34,602 bases of DNA from Flavobacterium psychraerolatum (lineage in GTDB: Bacteria > Bacteroidota > Bacteroidia > Flavobacteriales > Flavobacteriaceae), in NCBI RefSeq assembly GCF_025960985.1, contig NZ_JAOQMX010000045.1, positions 1 through 34,602 on the forward strand. The letters are read 5' to 3'. A program made the translations under genes and the position numbers. Positions 23,579 to 31,011 of the stretch are shown here, one piece after another; the stretch's first letter is position 1; each line of letters starts with the position of its first letter. The notes beneath the pieces were generated by a model. That model did not search any database and was not told the origin of the DNA. It saw only the letters and a program-made list of their open reading frames with translations.

Positions 23579-24346
23579 CTATAATTGAATGATTTTCAAA
23601 AATTCGTTTATAAATTGATCTAATTGGCAGGCTTTCATCAAACGTTCATCGGGTGGCATTACGGTTGAGCGAAATACAGTTTTGCTATGTTCTTCACTTT
23701 CTTTGCGAAAGCGAGTGCTGTTCTTAATTTGGCTTTGCATTAAACTTAATCCCAATTGCTCGATTAGTTGGTTATAAGCTTTGTACAAAGGCGTACTTTC
23801 TCTACCGTCCACCTGATTCCAAAACAGATTAATAGTTTCTATAGAAGTTGCTCCTTTTTTCATAATTACATCTTGCAATAGCTGCGTAAAAATTAGGGTG
23901 CTTTCCATAACCAAACGATCAGCCGTAATTGGCGTAAAAATGTGGTGCATTCCTGCCAAAGCTTTCAGAATACCGGGAGTATTCACCGTACCAGGGAGAT
24001 CAAAAAATAGAACATCAATTGGTGTATCAGAAGTATTTAAAAATTCCTGAGCAGCATCCAATACGCTTTCCGCTTTGTGTTGTAGAATGGGATAGGCTTT
24101 TTTGTTGATGGTGGTAAATTGTTTGTAGGCTAGTTTTTTCAAATGCTCATTTTCCATAACCATAGCCAGATCACGAGATTTCATTTTAATCAAACTATGT
24201 TGTGGAAAATCGGCATCAAAGACGGCTACATTGAAACCTAATCGATAATGCATTGTACTTGCAACTAATGTTGTAAACGTACTTTTTCCGACACCTCCTT
24301 TTTGAGAAGAAAAAGCGATAAATTTTGTGTTGTGATTTGCATTCAT
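23579..24346 (-). CDS. traA: ParA-family ATPase TraA
   Basis: This 255-aa protein has a deviant Walker A, FSSQKGGVGKSTFTTLVAS (about 12-30), with the signature lysine of the ParA/MinD group, then NVAVFDADFPQHS (about 39-51) and VLFFDLPGTVNTPGI (Walker B and switch region, about 109-123). Members assist partition or act at the start of Bacteroidota transfer operons as TraA. It is the first gene of the traA-traB-traD unit and diverges from mobA across a 720-base region containing the candidate oriT. Confidence 0.93.
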   Translation of the reverse strand: MNANHNTKFIAFSSQKGGVGKSTFTTLVASTMHYRLGFNVAVFDADFPQHSLIKMKSRDLAMVMENEHLKKLAYKQFTTINKKAYPILQHKAESVLDAAQEFLNTSDTPIDVLFFDLPGTVNTPGILKALAGMHHIFTPITADRLVMESTLIFTQLLQDVIMKKGATSIETINLFWNQVDGRESTPLYKAYNQLIEQLGLSLMQSQIKNSTRFRKESEEHSKTVFRSTVMPPDERLMKACQLDQFINEFLKIIQL

Positions 24347-24836
24347 AATTCCATTTTTTTTAATTATTTATATCGGTATTTACTTGTATTTGTACTTCTT
24401 TAATTAGATACCTACAGCAATATGTCTGTACCGATTTGTCTATGATTTTATGTAGTTAGGTAAGCTGTTAACAACATATCTGCAAATTGCGTTATGTATG
24501 TATATCTGTAGGTAATTCCATAAATATTTATCTACAGGAGTGCTTAGAAACACAATTACATTTCTACTTAATCATATAACTATCTAGTTCAATCTATCTC
24601 TATTTATAACTGTATGACTGTACTTTTCTATAGTGATACTTATGTAATTATGTGGTTACGTACATAGCTAACTAGGTATTCCTGTTTGTTTATAAGTACA
24701 AAGAAACAGAGCGATATAAGTGCTTCTAACATTGTGGTTGTTCTTGGCTTTTATTGACACGGTTTGGCAATTCCTTATACCATAACCCTAAACCAATCAA
24801 TGTCTTACTTTGTAAAAAGACAAAACAGATTAAAAA
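24347..24836. other. AT-rich intergenic region with recurring CTGTA / CTACAG motifs
   Basis: There is no gene. TACCTACAG at 24409-24417 is mirrored by CTGTAGGTA at 24506-24514; CTGTACC occurs at 24426-24432 and CTACAG at 24532-24537. Recurring short inverted motifs beside a ParA gene and oriT could be regulator or partition sites. Confidence 0.4.
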
Positions 24837-24983
24837 ATGAAAAGCATAAATCGAATTTTAAACAAGAACTGGAACGGCCTTAAGCCGTTTTTCCCTGCTC
24901 TATTAAATCTGTTCCGCCGACAGGCGGACGGATTATCTGTTCACCAGAACAGAGCAAGTTGTGTTTTGAGGCACTCGAAATGA
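24837..24983 (+). CDS. Possible 48-codon small ORF overlapping oriT structures
   Basis: This complete small frame starts MKSINRILNKNWNGLKPFF and ends CVLRHSK followed by TGA. It has an amphipathic, basic start. It overlaps the hairpins thought to belong to oriT, so sequence constraints there may be structural, not coding. No promoter or homologue is evident. Low confidence. Confidence 0.22.
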   Translation: MKSINRILNKNWNGLKPFFPALLNLFRRQADGLSVHQNRASCVLRHSK

Positions 24984-25020
24984 ATTCCGTGCCTCAAAAC
25001 AACTTGCCCTTGCAGGGGCT
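24873..25020. other. Candidate origin of transfer (oriT)
   Basis: Five hairpins lie in a row just upstream of mobA: AACGGC/GCCGTT (24873-24889), TCCGCC/GGCGGA (24913-24928), CTGTTC/GAACAG (24937-24952), a long stem GCAAGTTGT..TTTTGAGGCAC (24954-24974) with 24989-25007, and GCCC/GGGC around 25006-25019. The GC content is clearly higher than in the surroundings. In Bacteroidota elements oriT lies upstream of the mob genes, so this is the natural location; the nic site cannot be assigned by eye. Confidence 0.55.
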
Positions 25021-25065
25021 TAAAAATCCCTCCGAAGTCGGGGTTTTCTAAAAATTAAAATTGGA

Positions 25066-25512
25066 ATGATTATGGAGAATCAAGAGAACAAAAAACAACA
25101 CAAAGGTGGTAGGAATCCCAAAAAGGATCCTAGCATCCATCGTTATGTTTTTCGTTTAACGGATGAGGAAAATGCTAAATTTCTTTCGCTTTTTGATGCT
25201 TCTGGATTAGACAATAAAGCTCGTTTTATTACTTCTGTTTTATTTGAAAAGCAAATAAAAACGGTAAAAGTAGACATGGCAGCAATGGATTATTATATGC
25301 GCTTAACCACTTTGTATGGTCAATTTCGTGCGGTTGGTGTCAATTACAATCAAATTGTGAAGATATTATACCGCAATTTCTCTGAAAAGAAAGCATCAGC
25401 TTACCTCTTTAAATTGGAAAAACAAACTATAGAATTAGCTCAGTTATGTCGTGATATCGCTCAATTAACAGCAGAATTTGAATTGAAACATTTGAAAAAA
25501 GAAGAAAAATGA
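25066..25512 (+). CDS. mobA: MobA mobilisation accessory protein
   Basis: This 148-aa protein (146 if the ATG at 25072 is used) has a basic N-terminus (KQHKGGRNPKKDPSIHRYVFRL) and a ribbon-helix-helix-like segment, RLTDEENAKFLSLFDASGLDNKARFI, as in MobC/MobA relaxosome proteins. FRAVGVNYNQIVKILYRNFSEK (about 87-108) is the conserved second motif. It binds near oriT and helps the relaxase nick DNA. It follows the candidate oriT and overlaps the relaxase gene by 4 bases. A decayed relative of its C-terminus lies at 21672-21779. Confidence 0.92.
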   Translation: MIMENQENKKQHKGGRNPKKDPSIHRYVFRLTDEENAKFLSLFDASGLDNKARFITSVLFEKQIKTVKVDMAAMDYYMRLTTLYGQFRAVGVNYNQIVKILYRNFSEKKASAYLFKLEKQTIELAQLCRDIAQLTAEFELKHLKKEEK

Positions 25513-26825
25513 TAGCAAAAATTGGTCGTGGAGCAAATATAATTGGCGCGCTTTCGTATAATCATCTCAAAGTTGACCAAGAAAATGGAGCAATACTAGC
25601 GACCCATAGAATAAGAGAAACAGTCAATGGACAGTTTACAATTAACCAATTATACAGTTCATTTGAACCCTATTTAATGGCAAATAGGCGAACAGAAAAA
25701 CCAGTTTTACATATCTCACTCAATCCAAATCCAAAAGATAGTGTTACTGATGAAGACTTTAAAAAAATCGCGAAAGACTACATGGATCTTATGGGCTATG
25801 GAGACCAACCTTATGTAGTATTTAAACATACTGATATTGAACGAACGCACATTCATATCGTTTCGACTTGTGTAGATCGTTACGGTAAAAAGTTATCTGA
25901 TTCCTATGAAAAATTGCGCTCTATGAATGCTTGTCGCGAACTGGAACAAAAATATCAATTACTTCCTGCTACTGAAAAGAACCATAATTCAAAAGAAGTG
26001 ATTTTTAAACCCGTTGACTACAAAGAAGCCAATGTAAAAAGTCAAATAGCATCGGTAATTCGGCATTTACCAAAGTATTACCAATATCAAAGTTTAGGGG
26101 CTTACAACGCATTACTTTCCCTATTCAATATCACTGCCGAACAAATAACAGGAGAGATTCAAGGTCGGACTAAGCAAGGACTCGTTTATTTTGCATTAGA
26201 TGAGAATGGAGAAAAAGCAACAAATCCGTTTAAATCCTCTCTCTTTGGAAAACAGGCTGGAATGGAAAATTTAGAAAAGCATTTCGAACAATCGAAAGTA
26301 AAAATGAAAATAGAGCCTTCGAAAGATATTTTAAAAAATTCGATTGAAGTTGCCATGAATACCACCATTGGTGAAACCGACTTTAAAAAACAACTAGTCG
26401 ATCAGGGAGTGAATACAGTTGTTCGAAGAAATGACCAAGGTCGAATATATGGAATAACTTTTATTGACCACGAATCCCGTACTGTTTGGAATGGATCCCA
26501 ATTGAGTAAAAATTTATCTGCCACCGTTTTTAATGAGTTATGGAAAAAGGATGGAACGCAAAAAGTTCAGAATGATAATAAAATTGATAAAAAAGTCTCA
26601 TCCCAAAATCAAAAAAATGATTCCAAACCAGAAAATGAAAAACCGCATGCTCTTTTCGATTTCCTTAATGGAAATAATTCAACCTATTCTACTAATGGTT
26701 TTGGCCTTGTAGACAGCCTTGGAAGTTACCTTCCAAATGCTCAAGCTGAAGATTATGAAGAGCAAACATTTGCTAATCAAATCAAGAAAAAGGCGAAACG
26801 AAACAATCGTCGTGACAGGAAATAG
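25509..26825 (+). CDS. mobB: Relaxase / mobilisation nuclease (MobB)
   Basis: This 438-aa relaxase cuts oriT and leads the strand into the recipient. The N-terminal catalytic domain (about 1-165) begins MIAKIGRGANIIGALSYN, with Y17 the likely nucleophile. The metal-binding HUH-type motif follows in FKHTDIERTHIHIVST (about 104-120), with His residues at the start and in HIHIV. The C-terminal half is charged and poorly conserved, ending KKKAKRNNRRDRK. It belongs to the Bacteroidota MobB group of the relaxase superfamily. Translation is coupled to mobA through ATGA. Confidence 0.94.
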   Translation: MIAKIGRGANIIGALSYNHLKVDQENGAILATHRIRETVNGQFTINQLYSSFEPYLMANRRTEKPVLHISLNPNPKDSVTDEDFKKIAKDYMDLMGYGDQPYVVFKHTDIERTHIHIVSTCVDRYGKKLSDSYEKLRSMNACRELEQKYQLLPATEKNHNSKEVIFKPVDYKEANVKSQIASVIRHLPKYYQYQSLGAYNALLSLFNITAEQITGEIQGRTKQGLVYFALDENGEKATNPFKSSLFGKQAGMENLEKHFEQSKVKMKIEPSKDILKNSIEVAMNTTIGETDFKKQLVDQGVNTVVRRNDQGRIYGITFIDHESRTVWNGSQLSKNLSATVFNELWKKDGTQKVQNDNKIDKKVSSQNQKNDSKPENEKPHALFDFLNGNNSTYSTNGFGLVDSLGSYLPNAQAEDYEEQTFANQIKKKAKRNNRRDRK

Positions 26826-26930
26826 TTTCAGCGAGACAACAAATGCTAATGAACGCCAATGGAGGCCAATTACCTTAGATTCTTTTAGGTTCGATTTACT
26901 TTCGCTCGTTACATTTTAAATATTTCTACT

Positions 26931-28931
26931 ATGCAAGGAGAAGACGATTTAAGAGGACTCGCCAAAATAATGGCTTTCATGCGTGCGGTAAGCATCCTAT
27001 TATTATTGATGCACTTTTACTGGTTTTGCTATAGCTTTTTCTTAGAAAAAGGTTGGACGCTAGAAATCATTAATAAAATACTTGGCAATTTTCAGCGAAC
27101 GGCAAGTCTGTTTTCTCACACCCTATACACTAAGCTTTTTGCACTAGTGCTGTTAGCTTTAAGCTGTTTGGGAACAAAAGGAGTAAAAAACGAAAAAATT
27201 AGTTGGACAAAAATATACATTGCCTTAATTATTGGATTAATACTTTTCTTTCTCAATAATCCATTATTAAAATTGTCAGCCGAGATTGCTACTTCCCTAT
27301 ATATTTTGACCACCTCAGCAGGTTACATTTCATTAATGGTAGCTGGTGTATGGATTAGCCGCCTACTGCGTACCAATCTTATGGATGACGTTTTTAATAA
27401 TGAGAATGAAAGCTTTATGCAAGAAACCACATTAATGCAAAATGAATATTCTGTTAACTTGCCAACCAAGTTTTATTACAAAGGAAAATGGAATGAAGGA
27501 TGGATAAACGTTGTAAATCCATTTCGAGCCTCCATTGTTTTGGGAACACCTGGTTCTGGTAAAAGTTATGCCATAATAAACAACTATATTAAGCAGCATA
27601 TCGAAAAAGGATTTTCCATGTACATCTACGATTTCAAATTCGATGATCTTTCCACTATTGCATACAATCATTTATTAAAGCATAGCGATAAGTATACCGT
27701 TAAACCAAAATTCTATATTATCAACTTTGATGACCCTAGCAGAAGCCACCGTTGTAATCCCATCAATCCCGATTTCATGACGGACATCTCAGATGCTTAT
27801 GAATCGGCTTATACCATTATGTTGAACCTTAACCGCAGTTGGATACAGAAGCAAGGCGATTTCTTTGTGGAATCTCCGATTATATTACTAGCCGCTATAA
27901 TCTGGTTTCTGAAAATTTATGAAAACGGAAAGTACTGTACTTTTCCGCATGCTATTGAATTACTGAACAAGAAATATGTTGATGTTTTTACCATCCTTAC
28001 TTCCTACCCTGATCTCGAAAACTATTTATCTCCTTTTATGGATGCTTGGCAAGGTGGTGCTCAGGATCAGTTACAAGGACAAATCGCTTCCGCAAAAATT
28101 CCGCTGTCACGAATGATTTCGCCCCAACTCTATTGGGTTATGACTGGTGATGATTTTTCGTTGGACATTAACAATCCAAAAGAGCCTAAAATTCTATGCG
28201 TTGGTAATAATCCAGATCGTCAAAATATTTATTCAGCGGCACTGGGTTTGTACAATTCGAGAATTATAAAACTAATCAATAAGAAAGGAAAATTAAAAAG
28301 CTCAGTGATCATTGATGAGTTGCCAACCATCTACTTTAGAGGATTAGATAATTTAATAGCTACCGCTAGAAGTAACAAAGTAGCCGTTTGTTTGGGATTT
28401 CAAGATTATTCGCAATTGACTCGTGATTATGGCGATAAAGAAAGTAAGGTTATCCAAAATACAGTAGGTAATATATTTAGTGGCCAGGTTGTGGGAGAAA
28501 CAGCCAAAAGCTTATCAGAACGCTTTGGGAAAGTGTTGCAGAAACGCCAGAGTCTTACTATTAATAGAAACGATAAATCAACTTCGATCTCCACTCAATT
28601 AGACAGTTTGATTCCAGCCTCCAAAATATCCACGCTTACCCAAGGGATGTTCGTGGGAGCAGTTTCCGACAACTTTGATGAACGCATCGAACAGAAAATT
28701 TTCCATTCGGAAATTGTCGTAGATAATGATAGAGTATCATCCGAAACTAAGGCTTATAAAAAGATACCCGAGATTTTATCATTCACGGACGAAAACGGAC
28801 AAGACAATATGAAGACCGAAATTGAAGCTAATTACAAACAGATAAAACGAGATATTGTTTTAATTATCGAAAGTGAATTGGATCGTATTAAAAATGATCC
28901 TGATTTACAACATTTGGTTCAGGAGGCATGA
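26931..28931 (+). CDS. mobC: Type IV coupling protein (MobC / VirD4-TraG family)
   Basis: This 666-aa membrane ATPase brings the relaxase-DNA complex to the channel. The N-terminal region has several transmembrane helices (about 15-35, 60-80, 90-108 and 120-140). The ATPase domain has VLGTPGSGKSYAI (Walker A, about 202-214), YIYDFKFDDLS and SSVIIDELPTIYF (Walker B, about 455-467), then CLGFQDYSQLTRDYG and the conserved NIFSGQVVGETAK region. Length and order fit the family. It follows the relaxase gene by 105 bases in the same direction. Confidence 0.94.
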   Translation: MQGEDDLRGLAKIMAFMRAVSILLLLMHFYWFCYSFFLEKGWTLEIINKILGNFQRTASLFSHTLYTKLFALVLLALSCLGTKGVKNEKISWTKIYIALIIGLILFFLNNPLLKLSAEIATSLYILTTSAGYISLMVAGVWISRLLRTNLMDDVFNNENESFMQETTLMQNEYSVNLPTKFYYKGKWNEGWINVVNPFRASIVLGTPGSGKSYAIINNYIKQHIEKGFSMYIYDFKFDDLSTIAYNHLLKHSDKYTVKPKFYIINFDDPSRSHRCNPINPDFMTDISDAYESAYTIMLNLNRSWIQKQGDFFVESPIILLAAIIWFLKIYENGKYCTFPHAIELLNKKYVDVFTILTSYPDLENYLSPFMDAWQGGAQDQLQGQIASAKIPLSRMISPQLYWVMTGDDFSLDINNPKEPKILCVGNNPDRQNIYSAALGLYNSRIIKLINKKGKLKSSVIIDELPTIYFRGLDNLIATARSNKVAVCLGFQDYSQLTRDYGDKESKVIQNTVGNIFSGQVVGETAKSLSERFGKVLQKRQSLTINRNDKSTSISTQLDSLIPASKISTLTQGMFVGAVSDNFDERIEQKIFHSEIVVDNDRVSSETKAYKKIPEILSFTDENGQDNMKTEIEANYKQIKRDIVLIIESELDRIKNDPDLQHLVQEA

Positions 28932-28969
28932 ATTAGTTAAACTACAATTAAAGAAATCATTACACAATG

Positions 28970-29000
28970 TTTGTTATTATGTACATATTTGTTATTTTTG
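28970..29000 (+). promoter_or_regulatory. Promoter of hipBA
   Basis: TTTG (28970-28973), 19 bases, TATTTTTG (28993-29000) is a full match to the Bacteroidota consensus. The predicted start near 29007 gives a leader of only about 20 nt before the hipB ATG. Confidence 0.75.
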
Positions 29001-29016
29001 TTCATATTAATGAACA
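28999..29016. promoter_or_regulatory. HipB operator candidate
   Basis: The inverted repeat TGTTCAT-ATTA-ATGAACA overlaps the end of the -7 element and the predicted transcription start. It sits 10 bases before hipB, ideal for autorepression. A second small palindrome, TATGTACATA, lies between the promoter elements. Confidence 0.7.
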
Positions 29017-29025
29017 TTTATAGAA

Positions 29026-29316
29026 ATGAGCGCAAAAAAACAAATTGTATTCCCTAAACACCAACTCCTTCTAGAGCAAATGGGTGAGAATATTAAATTA
29101 GCTCGAAAAAGAAGAAAACTAACCGCCATTCAAGTATCTGAAAGAGCCGATATTGCTAGAACCACTTTATACCAAATAGAAAAAGGAAATTCTAGTGTGG
29201 CAATAGGTGCTTATTTTAATGTTCTAAGAGTACTAGGTTTGCAAGACGATTTTTTAAAAATAGCAGCCGATGACGAACTAGGAAGAAAACTCCAAGACCT
29301 TGACCTACTAAAATAA
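29026..29316 (+). CDS. hipB: HipB-like XRE-family antitoxin/repressor
   Basis: This 96-aa protein is dominated by one XRE/Cro-type helix-turn-helix (about 20-75): IKLARKRRKLTAIQVSERADIARTTLYQIEKGNSSVAIGAYFNVLRVLG. HipB proteins bind HipA and repress their own operon. The gene lies 14 bases upstream of hipA and just downstream of the palindromic operator. Autoregulation is inferred from this arrangement. Confidence 0.9.
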   Translation: MSAKKQIVFPKHQLLLEQMGENIKLARKRRKLTAIQVSERADIARTTLYQIEKGNSSVAIGAYFNVLRVLGLQDDFLKIAADDELGRKLQDLDLLK

Positions 29317-29330
29317 TCAAAACATACAAT

Positions 29331-30581
29331 ATGGCTCCATCTAAAACCGATATTTACGTTTATGCCCATTGGCAAGAAATGCAGGAACCTAAATTAATAG
29401 GTATCTTATCTGCACAACAAGCCAAAGGAAAAAAAGCTTTCAGTTTTGAATACGATAAAAATTGGCTTAAAACAGAACAGAAATTTCTTTTGGATCCAGA
29501 CATCCAATTATATGGAGGTCCACAATACCCAAACCAAAAAGAAAACTTCGGTATTTTTTTAGACAGCATGCCTGATACATGGGGACGAACTTTAATGAAA
29601 CGCCGCGAAGCCCAACTGGCTAGAGAAAACAATGAAAAACCAAAAACACTCTATGAGATTGATTTTCTGCTGGGAGTATATGATGAAAGTCGTATGGGAG
29701 CGTTACGATTTAAAACTGACCCAACTGGAGATTTCTTAGATAATAGTAAAACCGCTTCTACCCCGCCCTGGTCTTCTATTCGAGAATTGCAAAACGCTGC
29801 AGCAAATTTCGAAAATGACAACAACAATGAAGAAGTGAACAAATGGTTATCAGTACTTATGGCACCTGGATCTTCATTAGGTGGTGCAAGACCGAAAGCG
29901 AATATTTTAGATAACGACAAAAGTCTTTGGATTGCCAAATTCCCCTCCAAAACAGATACTGTAGATAAAGCAGCTTGGGAATTTTTAGCCTATAAATTGG
30001 CCACTAGTGCTGGAATTAGAATGGTACCCTGTCGAATAGAAAAAATCATAGGAAAACATAATACTTTCTTTACCAAGCGCTTTGATAGAGAGCACGGTGA
30101 AAGAATTCATTTTGCTTCGGCTATGACTATGACAGGAAACAATGAAGATACTATAAGAGACAATCCCGTAAGTTATTTAGATATTGCCGAATTCATTAGC
30201 AATTATGGCGCAAAGGTAGAAGAAAATCTACACCAACTATGGCGCAGAATAATTTTTAACATTGCTATTTCTAACACCGATGACCATCTGCGTAACCATG
30301 GATTTATCTTGACCAGAGAGGGTTGGATTCTATCTCCTGCTTACGACCTTAACCCCTCTATCGACAAAGACGGTTTGGCTCTTAATATTGATATGGATAA
30401 TAATGCACTGGATTTTGAATTAGCTAGAAGTGTCGGTGCGTATTTTAGATTGAATACTTTGCAAATGGATAAAATTATTCAAGAAGTTACACATGTTACA
30501 AGCAACTGGAAAACGGTTGCTGCAGAAATAGGAATTGCTAGAAGCGAGTTGGAATTGATGGAAAAAGCTTTTAACTATTAG
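29331..30581 (+). CDS. hipA: HipA-like serine/threonine kinase toxin
   Basis: This 416-aa protein has the N-terminal HipA subdomain (about 1-115, including FGIFLDSMPDTWGRTLMKRR) and a kinase domain. The glycine-rich loop is GSSLGGARPKA (about 183-193), with lysine in SLWIAKFPS. The catalytic loop is SNTDDHLRNHGF (about 316-327), with Asp and Asn for catalysis and metal binding, and SPAYDLNP (about 337-344) corresponds to the DFG position. It appears intact. HipA kinases phosphorylate translation factors such as aminoacyl-tRNA synthetases and cause dormancy; the target here is unknown. Within an ICE it may stabilise the element or act against phage. Confidence 0.93.
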   Translation: MAPSKTDIYVYAHWQEMQEPKLIGILSAQQAKGKKAFSFEYDKNWLKTEQKFLLDPDIQLYGGPQYPNQKENFGIFLDSMPDTWGRTLMKRREAQLARENNEKPKTLYEIDFLLGVYDESRMGALRFKTDPTGDFLDNSKTASTPPWSSIRELQNAAANFENDNNNEEVNKWLSVLMAPGSSLGGARPKANILDNDKSLWIAKFPSKTDTVDKAAWEFLAYKLATSAGIRMVPCRIEKIIGKHNTFFTKRFDREHGERIHFASAMTMTGNNEDTIRDNPVSYLDIAEFISNYGAKVEENLHQLWRRIIFNIAISNTDDHLRNHGFILTREGWILSPAYDLNPSIDKDGLALNIDMDNNALDFELARSVGAYFRLNTLQMDKIIQEVTHVTSNWKTVAAEIGIARSELELMEKAFNY

Positions 30582-31011
30582 AGATAGTTTAAATAATTCG
30601 TCTCACTCCAGTCATTCTCTTTGCTCCGTTCGGCTGCTTCAGTCGGTATGCTTTCAATAGTAAGGTGTAAACGAAATTTGTTTTTCGGCATACCTACCCT
30701 ACGCAGGCACTTCACAGCCAATAAAAAAACAGCCTCTTAAAAATAAGAAGCTGTCTTTTTACGCTGTTCCGTTCCTCAGCTGCACACGTTCATTCCTTAT
30801 ATTCGGTCAGGCTAAATCAACTGGATAAAGCTTCATTTCGTTATGCTCCGTTCCTACGCTCCACTGCATTCCAGCCCTATCCAATTGATAGCCTTCCTTT
30901 TTACAATATGAGTTGATACTCAAATAATTTGCCTCTTATTGTTTTACGTGAAGTACAGCTTTCATTCACAGTTACATTTTGCTAAAAACAAAGAGAACTA
31001 ATTCAATGACT
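30582..31011. other. Structured non-coding region between hipA and topB (module copy B)
   Basis: There is no gene. It holds a terminator at 30729-30760, a hairpin with 17-19-base arms (30809-30827 with 30878-30894, one mismatch and a small bulge) enclosing about 50 bases, and similarity to the block at 21391-21640. Read on the minus strand it carries repeated GGAACGGA-type elements. Confidence 0.55.
30729..30760. terminator. Two-way terminator between hipA and topB
   Basis: ACAGCCTCTTA (30729-30739) pairs with TAAGAAGCTGT (30744-30754) with one mismatch. A-rich and T-rich flanks on either side let it work in both directions. Confidence 0.7.

Noticed and set aside
24754..24781. TTGACA followed by a TATACC-like hexamer, like a proteobacterial sigma-70 promoter
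   Set aside because: The other promoters in this window follow TTTG/TAnnTTTG, and the Bacteroidota sigma factor does not use this pattern; probably chance.
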